Source: Methanobrevibacter sp.
GTDB taxonomy: Archaea; Methanobacteriota; Methanobacteria; Methanobacteriales; Methanobacteriaceae
Direction: 5' to 3'
Assembly (NCBI RefSeq): GCF_015062935.1
Contig: NZ_SUTM01000017.1
Coordinates: 1-55,461 of the forward strand
DNA length: 55,461 nt
Below, in pieces: positions 36,781 through 45,661 of the stretch (within the stretch, counting starts at the first letter, position 1; every line of letters starts with the position of its first letter). Made by a program: the position numbers and the translations under genes. Below the pieces are notes generated by a model. The model made no database searches. It saw only the letters and a program-made list of their open reading frames with translations, and had not been told where the DNA came from.

Positions 36781-37758
36781 TTGAAAACTTGTGATATTTG
36801 CGGCACTTTAAATTTTAAGGAAAATAATTATTGCACCCATTGTGGAAACAAATTCATCACAGAAAATTTATGTCCTTACTGCGGTGCAGTTAATGAGGAT
36901 GTCGCAACACATTGCGTAAAATGCAACAAACAGATTAATCCGGTATATATTGATGATTTTGATACATTATTCAGTGATTATAATCATGATTTGCTTTTGA
37001 ATGCAGAAATAAGCGATGAGGAATATGAAGAGATTGTCTCAAAATTATTCATCAGAGCAGATTATCTGGAAATTTATGGGGATACCACTAAAAATAAGAT
37101 TCTTAATTTTGCAAGTGCATTTACTGAGTGCAAAACCAAGGCAAGAGGATACGAAAGAGGTTATATCTTTCTTGGAAACTGCATTTACTATGATGATCGT
37201 TTAAGCGATTCAGTGCAGATTGCTACATTAATTCATGAACTGGCTCACTATTTTTTATTCAGCATTGTTGAAAGTATTTTATGCCACATATTCAAGGTTA
37301 AACCGTCAGTAACTCTGCAAAGTTTCATCTGGTATTTTTTAACCCTTCCTGAATTTAAAATTATGAATGAATACTGTGCTCACACTGTTGAAGGCAGGTT
37401 TGTTCCATTCGGATATCAGAATTACGGTTCATATAATATTCTGATTAAGAATTTAGGTGTAGATAAGGAATCTTTGGATGGCATGGTTATTTTTGGAAAT
37501 ACTTTTGCAAATGAGATTATTCATTATCTGGAAAACTATATTGATGAAGAGTTGAGGGAAGAAATAAAACTTCAATATAAAAAGGATTTGACACCGCCAT
37601 CTTATGAATCAATATTGACGGAAACAAGTGATGAATTACCATTGTATATAAAAAATAAGACTTTATTGCAAGTATTATATGATATTTTTAAAGAAGCTTC
37701 AAAAGAAAGTGTAAGAATTGAATTGGAAGATATAAAAAAAGGGATTGAATTAAACTAA
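36781..37758 (+). CDS. Zinc-ribbon protein with HExxH metallopeptidase-like motif
   Basis: The 325-residue protein has two ribbons (C4/C7/C18/C21 and C31/C34/C45/C48). An alpha/beta domain follows, with an HELAH motif at 152-156 preceded by ATLI, as in gluzincin/SprT/ImmA-type peptidases. A candidate third ligand is the Glu or His in MNEYCAHTVEG near residue 195-205. The rest is helical, with an acidic C-terminus. It is TTG-started after AGTGAT. It continues the gene string from the RecJ-like nuclease (gaps of 10 and 7 bp). Whether it cleaves protein is inference from HExxH only. Confidence 0.65.
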   Translation: MKTCDICGTLNFKENNYCTHCGNKFITENLCPYCGAVNEDVATHCVKCNKQINPVYIDDFDTLFSDYNHDLLLNAEISDEEYEEIVSKLFIRADYLEIYGDTTKNKILNFASAFTECKTKARGYERGYIFLGNCIYYDDRLSDSVQIATLIHELAHYFLFSIVESILCHIFKVKPSVTLQSFIWYFLTLPEFKIMNEYCAHTVEGRFVPFGYQNYGSYNILIKNLGVDKESLDGMVIFGNTFANEIIHYLENYIDEELREEIKLQYKKDLTPPSYESILTETSDELPLYIKNKTLLQVLYDIFKEASKESVRIELEDIKKGIELN

Positions 37759-37762
37759 TCGT

Positions 37763-38056
37763 TTACTGTTTCTTTTTTTGCTCTTTTTTTTCTATGCTTT
37801 CCAATACTTCTTTTCCGGTATCAGTTAAACGGTATAGTCTTCCTTTACGAGCTTCTTCATTTATACATTCAACAATTTCTTTGCTTTTTAGTTCGCTTAG
37901 GACTTTTGAAATATGATTTGTTCTAATTCCACTGTCTTGAGCGATGTGAGTTGGTATTTTAACTTCGTCTCCAATTGATTTCAATGTTTTTTCTCTATAT
38001 TTGGAAATTTGAACATATGAAGTTAATTTCAAAAGCTCATCGTTTTCATTTGACAT
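37763..38056 (-). CDS. Winged-helix transcriptional regulator (MarR/ArsR-like)
   Basis: The 97-residue protein is a single winged-helix domain. It has TPxHIAQ-type helix 2 (IPTHIAQDSGIRTNHISKVL, about 36-55), then SELKSKEIVEC and the wing ARKGRLYRLTDTGKEVLESI (about 69-88). A basic KKEQKKKQ tail follows. No effector domain is present. It is convergent with the HExxH gene (4-bp gap) and divergent from the ribbon-membrane protein across 160 bp, so it may act on that promoter. Confidence 0.78.
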   Translation of the reverse strand: MSNENDELLKLTSYVQISKYREKTLKSIGDEVKIPTHIAQDSGIRTNHISKVLSELKSKEIVECINEEARKGRLYRLTDTGKEVLESIEKKEQKKKQ

Positions 38057-38216
38057 AATAGAATATATGTACTTATACTATAAAATATTTTATACCAGTT
38101 TATTATTTTGATATAATTATTTTAACCACTTGTTTACCTATTTTAAACAATAATTAACTTATTATATAAGTGGTGTCAAAAATAATAGTATATTATTATT
38201 TCGTTTATGTGATAAT

Positions 38217-38843
38217 ATGAAATGTGAAAATTGTGGATTTGAAAATAAGGATACTGCCAAGTTTTGCACAAAATGCGGTGCATCATTTGTAGAACAACCT
38301 CCCGCACCCCCTGAAGGGCCAAAAGAGACTAATAATACAACTAAATACGTGATTGTAGCATTAGTCATTGTAATAATTATGCTTGTTGCGGGTCTTTCTT
38401 ATTTTGCGGGGTCAATGAATTCAAATGATGTTTCCAGTGATGCTGCCGTGCAGAATGACACTGCTTCTCAGGATGCTGGAAGTGATGACAGTCAGGAATC
38501 TCAAAGTACCTCAACTCAAACTACAAGTTCTTCAAGTTCCAAATCCAAATCTTGGGAAATTATAGGTACTTATTCGGGTTCAGGTTCCGGTTCTCAAACT
38601 GTTGAGGTTCCTTCAGGTCAGATAATGGTAAAATTGTCTGCATATCCAATTAAGAATTATGCAACCAATCATTTGTATGTATCAGGATCCAATGGTCAAT
38701 CCGGTGGCGTTGATTGGGGTTCACACAGTGATGTGGAAACAAGGTCTGATTCATTCAGTTACACATCATCATCTTCTGAGACATTTACCATAGATTATTA
38801 TGAAACCGTAAGCTGGGAAGTTGAATTCTATCGTTATCAATAG
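38217..38843 (+). CDS. Zinc-ribbon membrane protein with extracytoplasmic beta domain
   Basis: The 208-residue protein has an N-terminal ribbon C3-x2-C6-x10-C17-x2-C20 (MKCENCGFENKDTAKFCTKC) and a proline-rich linker. A membrane helix follows (about 43-66, YVIVALVIVIIMLVAGLSYF), then a Ser/Thr/Asp/Gln spacer (about 68-112) and a C-terminal beta-rich region. The ribbon is in the cytoplasm and the tail outside. ATG comes after GTGATAAT. A hairpin terminator follows. Such ribbon-membrane proteins are common in methanogens, but their function is unknown. Confidence 0.72.
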   Translation: MKCENCGFENKDTAKFCTKCGASFVEQPPAPPEGPKETNNTTKYVIVALVIVIIMLVAGLSYFAGSMNSNDVSSDAAVQNDTASQDAGSDDSQESQSTSTQTTSSSSSKSKSWEIIGTYSGSGSGSQTVEVPSGQIMVKLSAYPIKNYATNHLYVSGSNGQSGGVDWGSHSDVETRSDSFSYTSSSSETFTIDYYETVSWEVEFYRYQ

Positions 38844-38860
38844 GTGATTTTAAATCACTT
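38842..38860 (+). terminator. Terminator hairpin
   Basis: AGGTGATTT (38842-38850) pairs with AAATCACTT (38852-38860), with one wobble, and is followed by ATTTTATTTTTTTT. It lies at the stop codon of the zinc-ribbon membrane protein gene. Confidence 0.6.
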
Positions 38861-38912
38861 ATTTTATTTTTTTTGAAAAATTATTAATACATAAAGTAAT
38901 AAAGTATCTACT

Positions 38913-39623
38913 ATGTTTTTTGATTTAAATATTGAAGGAAGTAGCCTAGAAGATAATATTGATTTGGCTTGTGAAGCTTCTAAATATGGATGGAACCATA
39001 TTAACTTTTCTTATAATCAGAATGATTTTAAACAGGCTTTGGAATTTAAACAGGATTTGTATGACAATTTAGAAAAAACAATCGATTTTGATTATACTTT
39101 GGAAATTAAATCAAATAATGTTGCTGAGATAAGAAAGATTGTACGTAAATTTAGAAATAAATCTTCCTGCATTTCAGTTGTCGGTGGAGATTTGAAGGTT
39201 AACCGTGCCGTTTTGGAAAACATTCAGATTGATGTCTTATCAAGGCCATATCTGAGAAGGTATGATAGTGGATTAAATCAGGTATTGGCAAAGGAATCAG
39301 TCAGAAACAATGTTGCAATAGAGTTATGCTTTAAGGATGTTTTAAAAAGTTATCTGGCTCACAGGGCAAAGGTAATTTCAAACTTTAAGGATATTTACAC
39401 ATTATACAGGAAGTTCGACTTCCCGTTGATTTTGTCAAGCCGTGCCGAAAGCGTTTTCGATATCAGAACCACTCATGATTTCATTGCATTTTTCAAGCAA
39501 ACCGGTCTTGAGGCTGGTGAAATAAATAAATCATTTTTAACTGCTCAAAATATTTTGGAATTTAACCGGGATAGAAAAAACCTTATTTTAAAAGGGGTTA
39601 GGAGGGTCAGTGATGAAGCTTAA
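38913..39623 (+). CDS. rnp3: Ribonuclease P protein component 3 (Rpp30)
   Basis: This protein subunit of archaeal RNase P, which trims the 5' end of tRNA precursors, has 236 residues and the Rpp30 TIM-barrel pattern: MFFDLNIEG, ASKYGWNHINFSY, VVGGDLKVNRAVLENIQIDV, and LILSSRAESVFDIRTTHDFI followed by IAFFKQTGL. The stop overlaps the rnp2 start region, and the two subunits form a complex. It opens the rnp3-rnp2-psmA-sdo1-exosome gene string conserved in archaea. Confidence 0.92.
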   Translation: MFFDLNIEGSSLEDNIDLACEASKYGWNHINFSYNQNDFKQALEFKQDLYDNLEKTIDFDYTLEIKSNNVAEIRKIVRKFRNKSSCISVVGGDLKVNRAVLENIQIDVLSRPYLRRYDSGLNQVLAKESVRNNVAIELCFKDVLKSYLAHRAKVISNFKDIYTLYRKFDFPLILSSRAESVFDIRTTHDFIAFFKQTGLEAGEINKSFLTAQNILEFNRDRKNLILKGVRRVSDEA

Positions 39624-39969
39624 GGTATTGCCTCCAACTCTTAGAAAGAACAACAGGTACCTTACAGTTGAAATAAAAATCCAAACTCCAATCACAAAGG
39701 ATGATTTTGTCAATATCATATGGGATTCATGTGTTAGGTTTCAGGGGGAAGCTAATACGGCCAATTTTAATTTATGGGTTATGAAATTCTATGAAATGGA
39801 CAAAACAGAGAAATATTATTCTTACAAATCAATAGTTCGCTGTCAAAGGGGTTTTGTTGATGAGGTCAGATCAGCTTTGGCTTTGGCCAATATGTATAAC
39901 AATGGCAAGATTGCCATAACGACCATCGGGTTGTCAGGAACTATCAAAGCATCACAAAAATACATTTAA
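39613..39969 (+). CDS. rnp2: Ribonuclease P protein component 2 (Pop5)
   Basis: Pop5 dimerises with Rpp30 and activates the RNase P RNA. The 118-residue protein starts KLKVLPPTLRKNNRYLTVEI, has NIIWDSCVRFQGE and VRCQRGFVDEVRSALALAN, and ends TIGLSGTIKASQKYI, all family-typical. GGAGGGTCAGTG upstream favours ATG 39613 over GTG 39610. It overlaps rnp3 by 11 bp. Confidence 0.92.
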   Translation: MKLKVLPPTLRKNNRYLTVEIKIQTPITKDDFVNIIWDSCVRFQGEANTANFNLWVMKFYEMDKTEKYYSYKSIVRCQRGFVDEVRSALALANMYNNGKIAITTIGLSGTIKASQKYI

Positions 39970-39997
39970 TTACTTTTTGTTAGTTTAAAATAGAAAA

Positions 39998-40209
39998 CTT
40001 TATAAATAATATATTAATATAAATAACAATTGGATTTATGGAATGAAGAATATAAAATATTTTAATAAACTACTATGTAGTGATTAAAATTAAAATTTGC
40101 CTTTTCATGGAAGATTTGGTTTTGATTTTGAAATAATATTTTTTTAAAACGTAGTTGAATTAAAATTTTTAATATTTATAAAATTTGTATATGAATGTGA
40201 GGTATTATT
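39998..40209 (+). promoter_or_regulatory. Two TATA boxes and leader before the proteasome-exosome operon
   Basis: A strong TATA-like CTTTATAAATAA lies at 39998-40009 and a second TATTTATAAAA at about 40173-40183. The first would start a transcript near 40027 with a leader of about 180 nt, including a small ACTAC-TAT-GTAGT hairpin near 40069-40081. The second fits a short leader ending in GTGAGGT before psmA. A separate small RNA from the first promoter cannot be excluded. Confidence 0.4.
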
Positions 40210-41001
40210 ATGCAACCTTTACAAAATGCTGGATATGATAGAGCTATTACTGTATTTAGCCCAGATGGAAGACTTTTCCAAGTAGAATACGCAAGAGAAG
40301 CTGTTAAAAGAGGAACTACATCTATAGGTGTAAAAAGTTCTGAAGGAATAATTTTAGCTGTAGATAAAAGAACTACTTCCAATTTAGTAGAATCATCATC
40401 TATTGAAAAAATATTCAAAATAGATGAACATATTGGAGCAGCTACTTCAGGTCTTGTTGCAGATGCTAGAGCTTTAGTGGAAAGAGCTAGAGTTGAAGCA
40501 CAAATCAATAAAATAACCTATAGCGAACCTATCCGTGTTGACAGCCTATCTAAAAAACTATGTGACATGTTACAGTTATACACCCAAAATGGTGGAGTAA
40601 GGCCATTCGGTTCCGCTTTAATCATTGGTGGTGTATATGACGGCAAATGCAAACTGTTCGAAACTGACCCAAGTGGTGCATTAATCGAATACAAAGCAAC
40701 CGCTATCGGTTCAGGAAGAAATGCTGCTATGGATATTTTTGAAGAAAAATATAGTGATGACTTAACTTTAGACGGAGCTATTGAATTGGCTTTAACTGCT
40801 ATTAATGACGCTACCGATCACGAAACCACTTCAAAAAATGTTGAAATTGCTGTCATTAAATGTGATGATGGAAAATATGTAAAACTTTCTCCGGACGAAG
40901 TGCAAAAATACATTGATGAAGTACTTGTCGAAGAGGAAGAAGAGGAAGAAGAAGCTTCTGAAGAAGAAGCAGATGAAGATTCCGAAGAAGACGAAGAATA
41001 A
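40210..41001 (+). CDS. psmA: Proteasome alpha subunit
   Basis: PsmA forms the outer rings of the 20S proteasome and the gate contacted by PAN. The 263-residue protein has the alpha-subunit start [20 protein letters not shown] and [16 protein letters not shown], then ISGLVADAR-like [20 protein letters not shown] and [14 protein letters not shown]. The last 25 residues are almost entirely Glu and Asp. The HbYX-docking residues (Lys in [10 protein letters not shown]) are present. The beta subunit is not in the window. TGTGAGGT precedes the ATG. Confidence 0.95.
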   Translation: MQPLQNAGYDRAITVFSPDGRLFQVEYAREAVKRGTTSIGVKSSEGIILAVDKRTTSNLVESSSIEKIFKIDEHIGAATSGLVADARALVERARVEAQINKITYSEPIRVDSLSKKLCDMLQLYTQNGGVRPFGSALIIGGVYDGKCKLFETDPSGALIEYKATAIGSGRNAAMDIFEEKYSDDLTLDGAIELALTAINDATDHETTSKNVEIAVIKCDDGKYVKLSPDEVQKYIDEVLVEEEEEEEEASEEEADEDSEEDEE

Positions 41002-41032
41002 TTATTTTAATAACTAGTTAGGGGATGTTTCA

Positions 41033-41734
41033 ATGGTAAATGTTGATGAGGCGATAATTGCTAAATATGAATATTGCGGTGAACATTTTGAAATATTGGT
41101 TGACCCTGATTTAGCAGCTGATTATAGAAATCCGGATGGTCCTGATGTTGCCATTGAAGATCTTTTAGCTGTTGAAGAAATTTTTAAAGACTCCAAAAAA
41201 GGAGATAAAGCTTCTGATGAAGCTATGAATAAAATATTTGAAACTACAGATCCTATTGAAGTTTCCAAGATTATACTTGAAAAAGGAACTGTTCAATTAA
41301 CTGCTGATCAAAAAAGAAAGATGCAAGAGGATAAAAGGAAATTGGTTATTAACAAAATAGCTAAAGAAGCTATAAATCCTCAAAATGGTCTCCCTCACCC
41401 TGTTCAAAGAATTGAAAATGCATGTGATGAGGCTCGTGTTAAATTTGATCCATTTACTTCTGTAGATCAACAAGTTCAAACAGCTCTAAAAGCGATTAAA
41501 CCTCTTATTCCAATCAGGTTTGAAAAAGTTAAAGTTGCTGTTAGACTCCCAGGATCTGCGGCAGGCGGTGCTTATTCTGTAATTCATGGTTTCGGTGAAA
41601 TAATTAATGAAGAATGGCAACAAGATGGCTCCTGGATTGGTATTATTGAAATGCCTGGTGGTCTTCAAGATTCTTTTGCTGCAAAAATGGCTGAAATTTC
41701 AGGCGGAGAAGCAGAAACTAGAACTATTAAATAA
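41033..41734 (+). CDS. sdo1: Ribosome maturation protein SDO1/SBDS
   Basis: SBDS removes anti-association factor 6 from the large ribosomal subunit during maturation. The 233-residue protein has the FYSH domain ([19 protein letters not shown] region, 10-95) with [14 protein letters not shown], then [16 protein letters not shown] and the third domain [19 protein letters not shown]. The late MPGGLQDSF is also present. It sits between psmA and rrp4, as in most archaea. GGGGATGTTTCA precedes the ATG. Confidence 0.94.
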   Translation: MVNVDEAIIAKYEYCGEHFEILVDPDLAADYRNPDGPDVAIEDLLAVEEIFKDSKKGDKASDEAMNKIFETTDPIEVSKIILEKGTVQLTADQKRKMQEDKRKLVINKIAKEAINPQNGLPHPVQRIENACDEARVKFDPFTSVDQQVQTALKAIKPLIPIRFEKVKVAVRLPGSAAGGAYSVIHGFGEIINEEWQQDGSWIGIIEMPGGLQDSFAAKMAEISGGEAETRTIK

Positions 41735-41760
41735 TAATTAATTAAGCTTATGGGATTATT

Positions 41761-42702
41761 ATGATATACGTGGAAAATAAAGATTTAGTAATTCCTGGTC
41801 AGATTTTATCTGACGATGAATACTATTCAGGAAGAGGTACCTTTAAAGAAAATGGTAAAATTTGCTCTTCTTTAATAGGGCTTGTTTCTTTAAGGAATAA
41901 AAAAATCAGAGTTATTCCTTTAAAAAGTAAATATGTTCCTAAAAAAGGAGATGTTGTAATAGGTAAAATCAATGATGTAAGATTCTCAATGTGGGATGTT
42001 GACATCAATTCACCTTATTCCGGAATTTTACCTGCTTTTGAAGTGTTTGGTCGTGAGAAAAAAGAACTCAACAAAGTATATGATGTTGGGGATGTTCTAT
42101 TTTTAAGAGTTGTCGATGTTGATGAAATCAAAAAGGCAAAACTCGGTTTAAAAGGAAGAGGAATGGGTAAATTTAAAGGAGGTATCATTGTAGATATTGC
42201 TCCAACTAAAGTTCCTAGATTAATCGGTAAAAAAGGTTCTATGATTAACATGATTAAGGACAAAACAAAATGTAAAATTGTCGTTGGTCAAAACGGTCTC
42301 GTTTGGGTAAAAGGAGACGAAGACATGGAACAGCTTACCAGAAATATTATTCATTTAATTGAGGCTGAGGCTCATACTTCTGGTTTAACTAATAAAATTA
42401 AAAACAAATTATACTTGGCTATTGACGGTGAATTGCCACCTGAAGAAGAACCTCAAGAGGAAGAAGAATTTGTTTTGGAAAAACCTAAACTTCAAAATTT
42501 TAAAGAAGAATTAGAACAAGAAGAAAGAGAAGCTGAAGAAAAAAGAATGGCTGAAGAAGAAGAGCCTGAAGAAGATAAACAAAAAGAAGATAAGCCAAAT
42601 ATTGCTGAAGTTATTGAAGAATTAAAGAAGAAAAATAATAAGGATCATACTTTATCTTATGGCGATAACTCAAATAATTCTTTTATTTTGAATAATAAAT
42701 AA
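41761..42702 (+). CDS. rrp4: Exosome complex RNA-binding protein Rrp4, with acidic C-terminal extension
   Basis: Rrp4 caps the archaeal exosome and feeds RNA to the Rrp41/Rrp42 ring. The protein has the N-terminal domain ([19 protein letters not shown]), an S1 domain (about 60-130), and a KH domain with [20 protein letters not shown] (about 152-171). It is 313 residues, longer than the usual 220-250. From about residue 225 on it is a Glu/Lys-rich low-complexity tail, [10 protein letters not shown] followed by [15 protein letters not shown] and later KKKNNKDH. The tail is probably disordered. It is 26 bp after sdo1. Confidence 0.93.
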   Translation: MIYVENKDLVIPGQILSDDEYYSGRGTFKENGKICSSLIGLVSLRNKKIRVIPLKSKYVPKKGDVVIGKINDVRFSMWDVDINSPYSGILPAFEVFGREKKELNKVYDVGDVLFLRVVDVDEIKKAKLGLKGRGMGKFKGGIIVDIAPTKVPRLIGKKGSMINMIKDKTKCKIVVGQNGLVWVKGDEDMEQLTRNIIHLIEAEAHTSGLTNKIKNKLYLAIDGELPPEEEPQEEEEFVLEKPKLQNFKEELEQEEREAEEKRMAEEEEPEEDKQKEDKPNIAEVIEELKKKNNKDHTLSYGDNSNNSFILNNK

Positions 42703-42741
42703 TGATTATTAATTCTTCGTAGTTTAAATGAGGTAGATATA

Positions 42742-43434
42742 ATGTCTGATATGATAAGAGAAGACGGTAGGAAATTTGATGAATTACGTCCTATCAAAAT
42801 TGAAGCAGGAGTTCTTGAACGTGCAGATGGTTCTGCTTATTTGGAAGTTGGAGGAAATAAGATTTTAGTAGCTGTATATGGTCCTAGGGAATCATACATC
42901 AGGAGGCTATTAAAACCAAACACTGGTGTAATTAGATGCAGATATAATATGGCACCATTTTCAGTAGATGACAGAAAAAGACCAGGTCCAGACAGAAGGT
43001 CTTCCGAAATTTCTAAAATCACTGCTGATGCTTTAAGACCAGCATTAATGTTAGAAAATTATCCTCGTTCAATGATTGATATTTATATAGAAGTAATTGA
43101 AGCAGAAGGAGGAACTCGTTGTGCAGGAATTACCGCAGCTTCTGTTGCATTAGTAGATGCAGGAATACCTATGAAAGATATTGTTGTAGGTTGTGCTGCA
43201 GGTAAAGTAAATGATGAAATTGTGCTTGATTTATCTGAAGTTGAAGATAAGGAAGGACAAGCTGATGTTCCAATAGCTATGATGCCAAGAACCGGTGAAA
43301 TCACATTACTGCAAAGTGACGGTGATTTAACTGAAGAAGAATTTGCAAAAGCAATCGATTTAGCTATGGAAGGATGTCGTCAAGTGAGCGAACTTCAAAA
43401 AGAAGCTTTAATGAAAAGGTATTCTACAGAATAG
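42742..43434 (+). CDS. rrp41: Exosome catalytic subunit Rrp41
   Basis: This RNase PH-fold subunit carries the phosphorolytic active site. The 230-residue protein has [60 protein letters not shown] (RNA/phosphate-binding Arg), [20 protein letters not shown] and the catalytic Asp region VADVPIAMM-like [15 protein letters not shown]. It forms hexamers with Rrp42. ATGAGGTAGATATA precedes the start. Confidence 0.95.
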   Translation: MSDMIREDGRKFDELRPIKIEAGVLERADGSAYLEVGGNKILVAVYGPRESYIRRLLKPNTGVIRCRYNMAPFSVDDRKRPGPDRRSSEISKITADALRPALMLENYPRSMIDIYIEVIEAEGGTRCAGITAASVALVDAGIPMKDIVVGCAAGKVNDEIVLDLSEVEDKEGQADVPIAMMPRTGEITLLQSDGDLTEEEFAKAIDLAMEGCRQVSELQKEALMKRYSTE

Positions 43435-43446
43435 TGGGTGGATAAT

Positions 43447-44232
43447 ATGGATATAGTACCAGAAATTACAAGACAAAGTATTTATAATCTTGCCAAAAAT
43501 GATAAAAGAGAAGATGGCAGACAATTAACTGAATATAGGGATATTACTATTGAAACTAATGTCATTTCTAAAGCTGAAGGTTCTGCTCGTGTAACTCTTG
43601 GTGGAACTCAAGTTATTGTAGGTATTAAACCACAACTTGGAAGCCCATTCCCTGACACTCCTGATTTAGGAGTTTTAATGACTAATTGTGAAATGTTACC
43701 AATGGCTGATCCTAACTTTGAACCAGGACCACCTAGTGAAGATTCAATCGAACTTGCACGTGTAGTTGACAGGGGTATTCGTGAAAGTGAATTGGTGGAA
43801 TTGGATAAATTATGCGTTGAAGAAGGAAAACATGTCTGGATGTTATTCATTGACTTGCACATTATCGATAACTGCGGAAACCTTTTTGATGCATGTGAAT
43901 TAGCTGTAATGGCTGCATTAAAATCCACTAAATTACCTGTTGCAAGCATAGTTGATGAAGAAGTTGTCTTAAGTGAAGATGAAACTTTCGATTTACCAAT
44001 TAACAATGAATTAGCTTTATGTACTTTCGTTAAAATTGGTGACAAAATGGTCATTGACCCAACATTGGATGAAGAAAGAGTAGCAAGTGCTCGTTTGAAT
44101 GTTGGTGTTACAAAAGATGGTCACATCTGCTCAATGCAAAAAGGCGGAGAAAAACCATTGACCAAAGATGAAATTCTCTACTGTGTAAATACTGCAATAG
44201 GAAAAGTAAAAGAGTTAATAGAATATCTTTAA
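43447..44232 (+). CDS. rrp42: Exosome complex component Rrp42
   Basis: Rrp42 is the inactive RNase PH-like partner of Rrp41 and helps bind RNA. The 261-residue protein has KNDKREDGRQLTEYRDITIE, AEGSARVTLGGTQVIVGIKP, FEPGPPSEDSIELARVVDRG and the late SARLNVGVTKDGHICSMQKG. GTGGGTGGATAAT before ATG 43447 makes it a better start than GTG 43438. It ends the operon, since the convergent mobA overlaps its last four bases. In related methanogens ribosomal protein L37Ae and rpoP often follow; they are not here. Confidence 0.94.
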   Translation: MDIVPEITRQSIYNLAKNDKREDGRQLTEYRDITIETNVISKAEGSARVTLGGTQVIVGIKPQLGSPFPDTPDLGVLMTNCEMLPMADPNFEPGPPSEDSIELARVVDRGIRESELVELDKLCVEEGKHVWMLFIDLHIIDNCGNLFDACELAVMAALKSTKLPVASIVDEEVVLSEDETFDLPINNELALCTFVKIGDKMVIDPTLDEERVASARLNVGVTKDGHICSMQKGGEKPLTKDEILYCVNTAIGKVKELIEYL

Positions 44233-44858
44233 ATGTCTGAAGGACGATTAAGATTTCTAAATTCTTTTTTTTCTATTTTTTTATTATCTATTAAAACAAA
44301 TTTTGTATCTATTTTTTCAATCAGCCCTTTAATGTGCAAAACATCATCATTTATCAGATTTTCAATTGTTTCAACAATGTCTCTGCTGTAGATTGAATGA
44401 AGTGGTTCTGATGTTTTAAGTTTCATTTCAGGGTCATGATATGGTACAACAGCATCAAAATTTTCATCAATTTCTTTAAAAATAGTGTTTATATAGTTTT
44501 TGGTAACGTAAGGGCTGTCGCAAGGTAGAATCAGTGAATATTTGCCTTTAATGTTGGATAATCCTGTCATTATTCCAGGCATCGGGCCTTTGTTTTTAAT
44601 TTTGTCTTCAACAAATTTCAGTGTATATGCATAATCATTTGGATTTATGAATTCGCCGTATTTTTCAATTCTGGTCTGGTCATTTAAAAGGATTATGACT
44701 TCATCTATCTGGTGGTTTAAAGTAGAAAGGATGTGTTTAATCATAGGTTTATCCTGAATAATCATAGATCCTTTATCACGCCCCATTCTACTGCTTTTGC
44801 CTCCACATAGAATAATGCAAGATTTAATATTTTCATTGTTTTTATTTTCATTACTCAT
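44229..44858 (-). CDS. mobA: MobA-like molybdenum cofactor guanylyltransferase
   Basis: The 209-residue nucleotidyltransferase has the NTP-binding motif IILCGGKSSRMGRDKGSM (about 15-32), PMIKHIL, PGIMTGLSNIKGKYSLILPC, and CDSPYVTKNYI with the metal-binding Asp. MobA makes the dinucleotide (MGD) form of the pterin cofactor, used by formylmethanofuran dehydrogenase and formate dehydrogenase. Motifs fit MobA better than other GTP transferases. It is the last gene of a minus-strand string and overlaps rrp42 by 4 bp. Confidence 0.86.
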   Translation of the reverse strand: MSNENKNNENIKSCIILCGGKSSRMGRDKGSMIIQDKPMIKHILSTLNHQIDEVIILLNDQTRIEKYGEFINPNDYAYTLKFVEDKIKNKGPMPGIMTGLSNIKGKYSLILPCDSPYVTKNYINTIFKEIDENFDAVVPYHDPEMKLKTSEPLHSIYSRDIVETIENLINDDVLHIKGLIEKIDTKFVLIDNKKIEKKEFRNLNRPSDI

Positions 44859-44876
44859 ATTAAACCTTCCATGATA

Positions 44877-45641
44877 TTATTCTGTAACGTATACGCTTGC
44901 TGTTTCATCAAATGGATTTGTACGTATTATCAATGCAATCATATATGGATAATGCTTGTTGAGGTATCTTAGATAATATACCCATTCATACACTAATTTT
45001 TCATATACTCTTTGCATGTCTCCATTGAGGTGCGCAAAATCGGAATTAGTAACCAAATCTAGTTTTTGCCTGTGTTCCAGTTCTTCATCCAGGTGAAGAA
45101 TGGCATTAATCAGACCAGTGAACTCTTCTTTTTCAAGTAAATTTGGATTGTTAATTAAATTAATGATGAATTCTCTTTTGCCTGCAAGCAGTGTTCTTAA
45201 ATCTTCTAAAAACTCTTCTCTTTTTTCAAGCGGAATGTCCATTGCTGAAAAATCAACATTTGAATTTTCAAGTTCGTTTAATTTATTTTCATAATCGGCA
45301 TCGTTCCAGTTTTTGATGGATTTTAAGTTTTCTGTACTTGCCTTATATTTGTTGACTGTACTCAATTGGTTGATTAAGTCATTTCCAACTTCAGAAAAGA
45401 ATGTGCTCATTAGCATATCCAATTTTTCAAGCATTGCTTCTTTTTCTTTTCTTTCGATAATTTCATCAAGTAAAAATGCTACAATAAGTATATCTACAGG
45501 AATGAAACCTAAATGTGTCCATATATAGGAAATGATATGTTCGGCATCTCCCAATACGAGATAGTTTGATCCGTAGATAATAATTATTAAAATAATCATT
45601 AAAATGGAAAATTTCGCTTTCCAGCTTAATCGCTCACTCAT
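44877..45641 (-). CDS. Two-helix membrane protein with large cytoplasmic helical domain
   Basis: The 254-residue protein has membrane helices at about 10-32 (FSILMIILIIIIYGSNYLVL) and about 42-62 (HLGFIPVDILIVAFLLDEII). It then has a basic ERKEKEAM turn and a roughly 180-residue acidic, helical region with coiled-coil character (LNELENSNVDF, REEFLEDLRTLLAGKREFII). No enzymatic motif. It lies 20 bp after cbiT and 18 bp before mobA. No family recognised. Confidence 0.65.
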   Translation of the reverse strand: MSERLSWKAKFSILMIILIIIIYGSNYLVLGDAEHIISYIWTHLGFIPVDILIVAFLLDEIIERKEKEAMLEKLDMLMSTFFSEVGNDLINQLSTVNKYKASTENLKSIKNWNDADYENKLNELENSNVDFSAMDIPLEKREEFLEDLRTLLAGKREFIINLINNPNLLEKEEFTGLINAILHLDEELEHRQKLDLVTNSDFAHLNGDMQRVYEKLVYEWVYYLRYLNKHYPYMIALIIRTNPFDETASVYVTE

Positions 45642-45661
45642 ATTTATAATCTCCGTTTTTT

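Noticed and set aside
43608-44054. Open frame on the minus strand opposite rrp42
   Set aside because: Antisense shadow of a well-recognised gene; Ser/Thr/Leu-rich composition typical of reverse reading.
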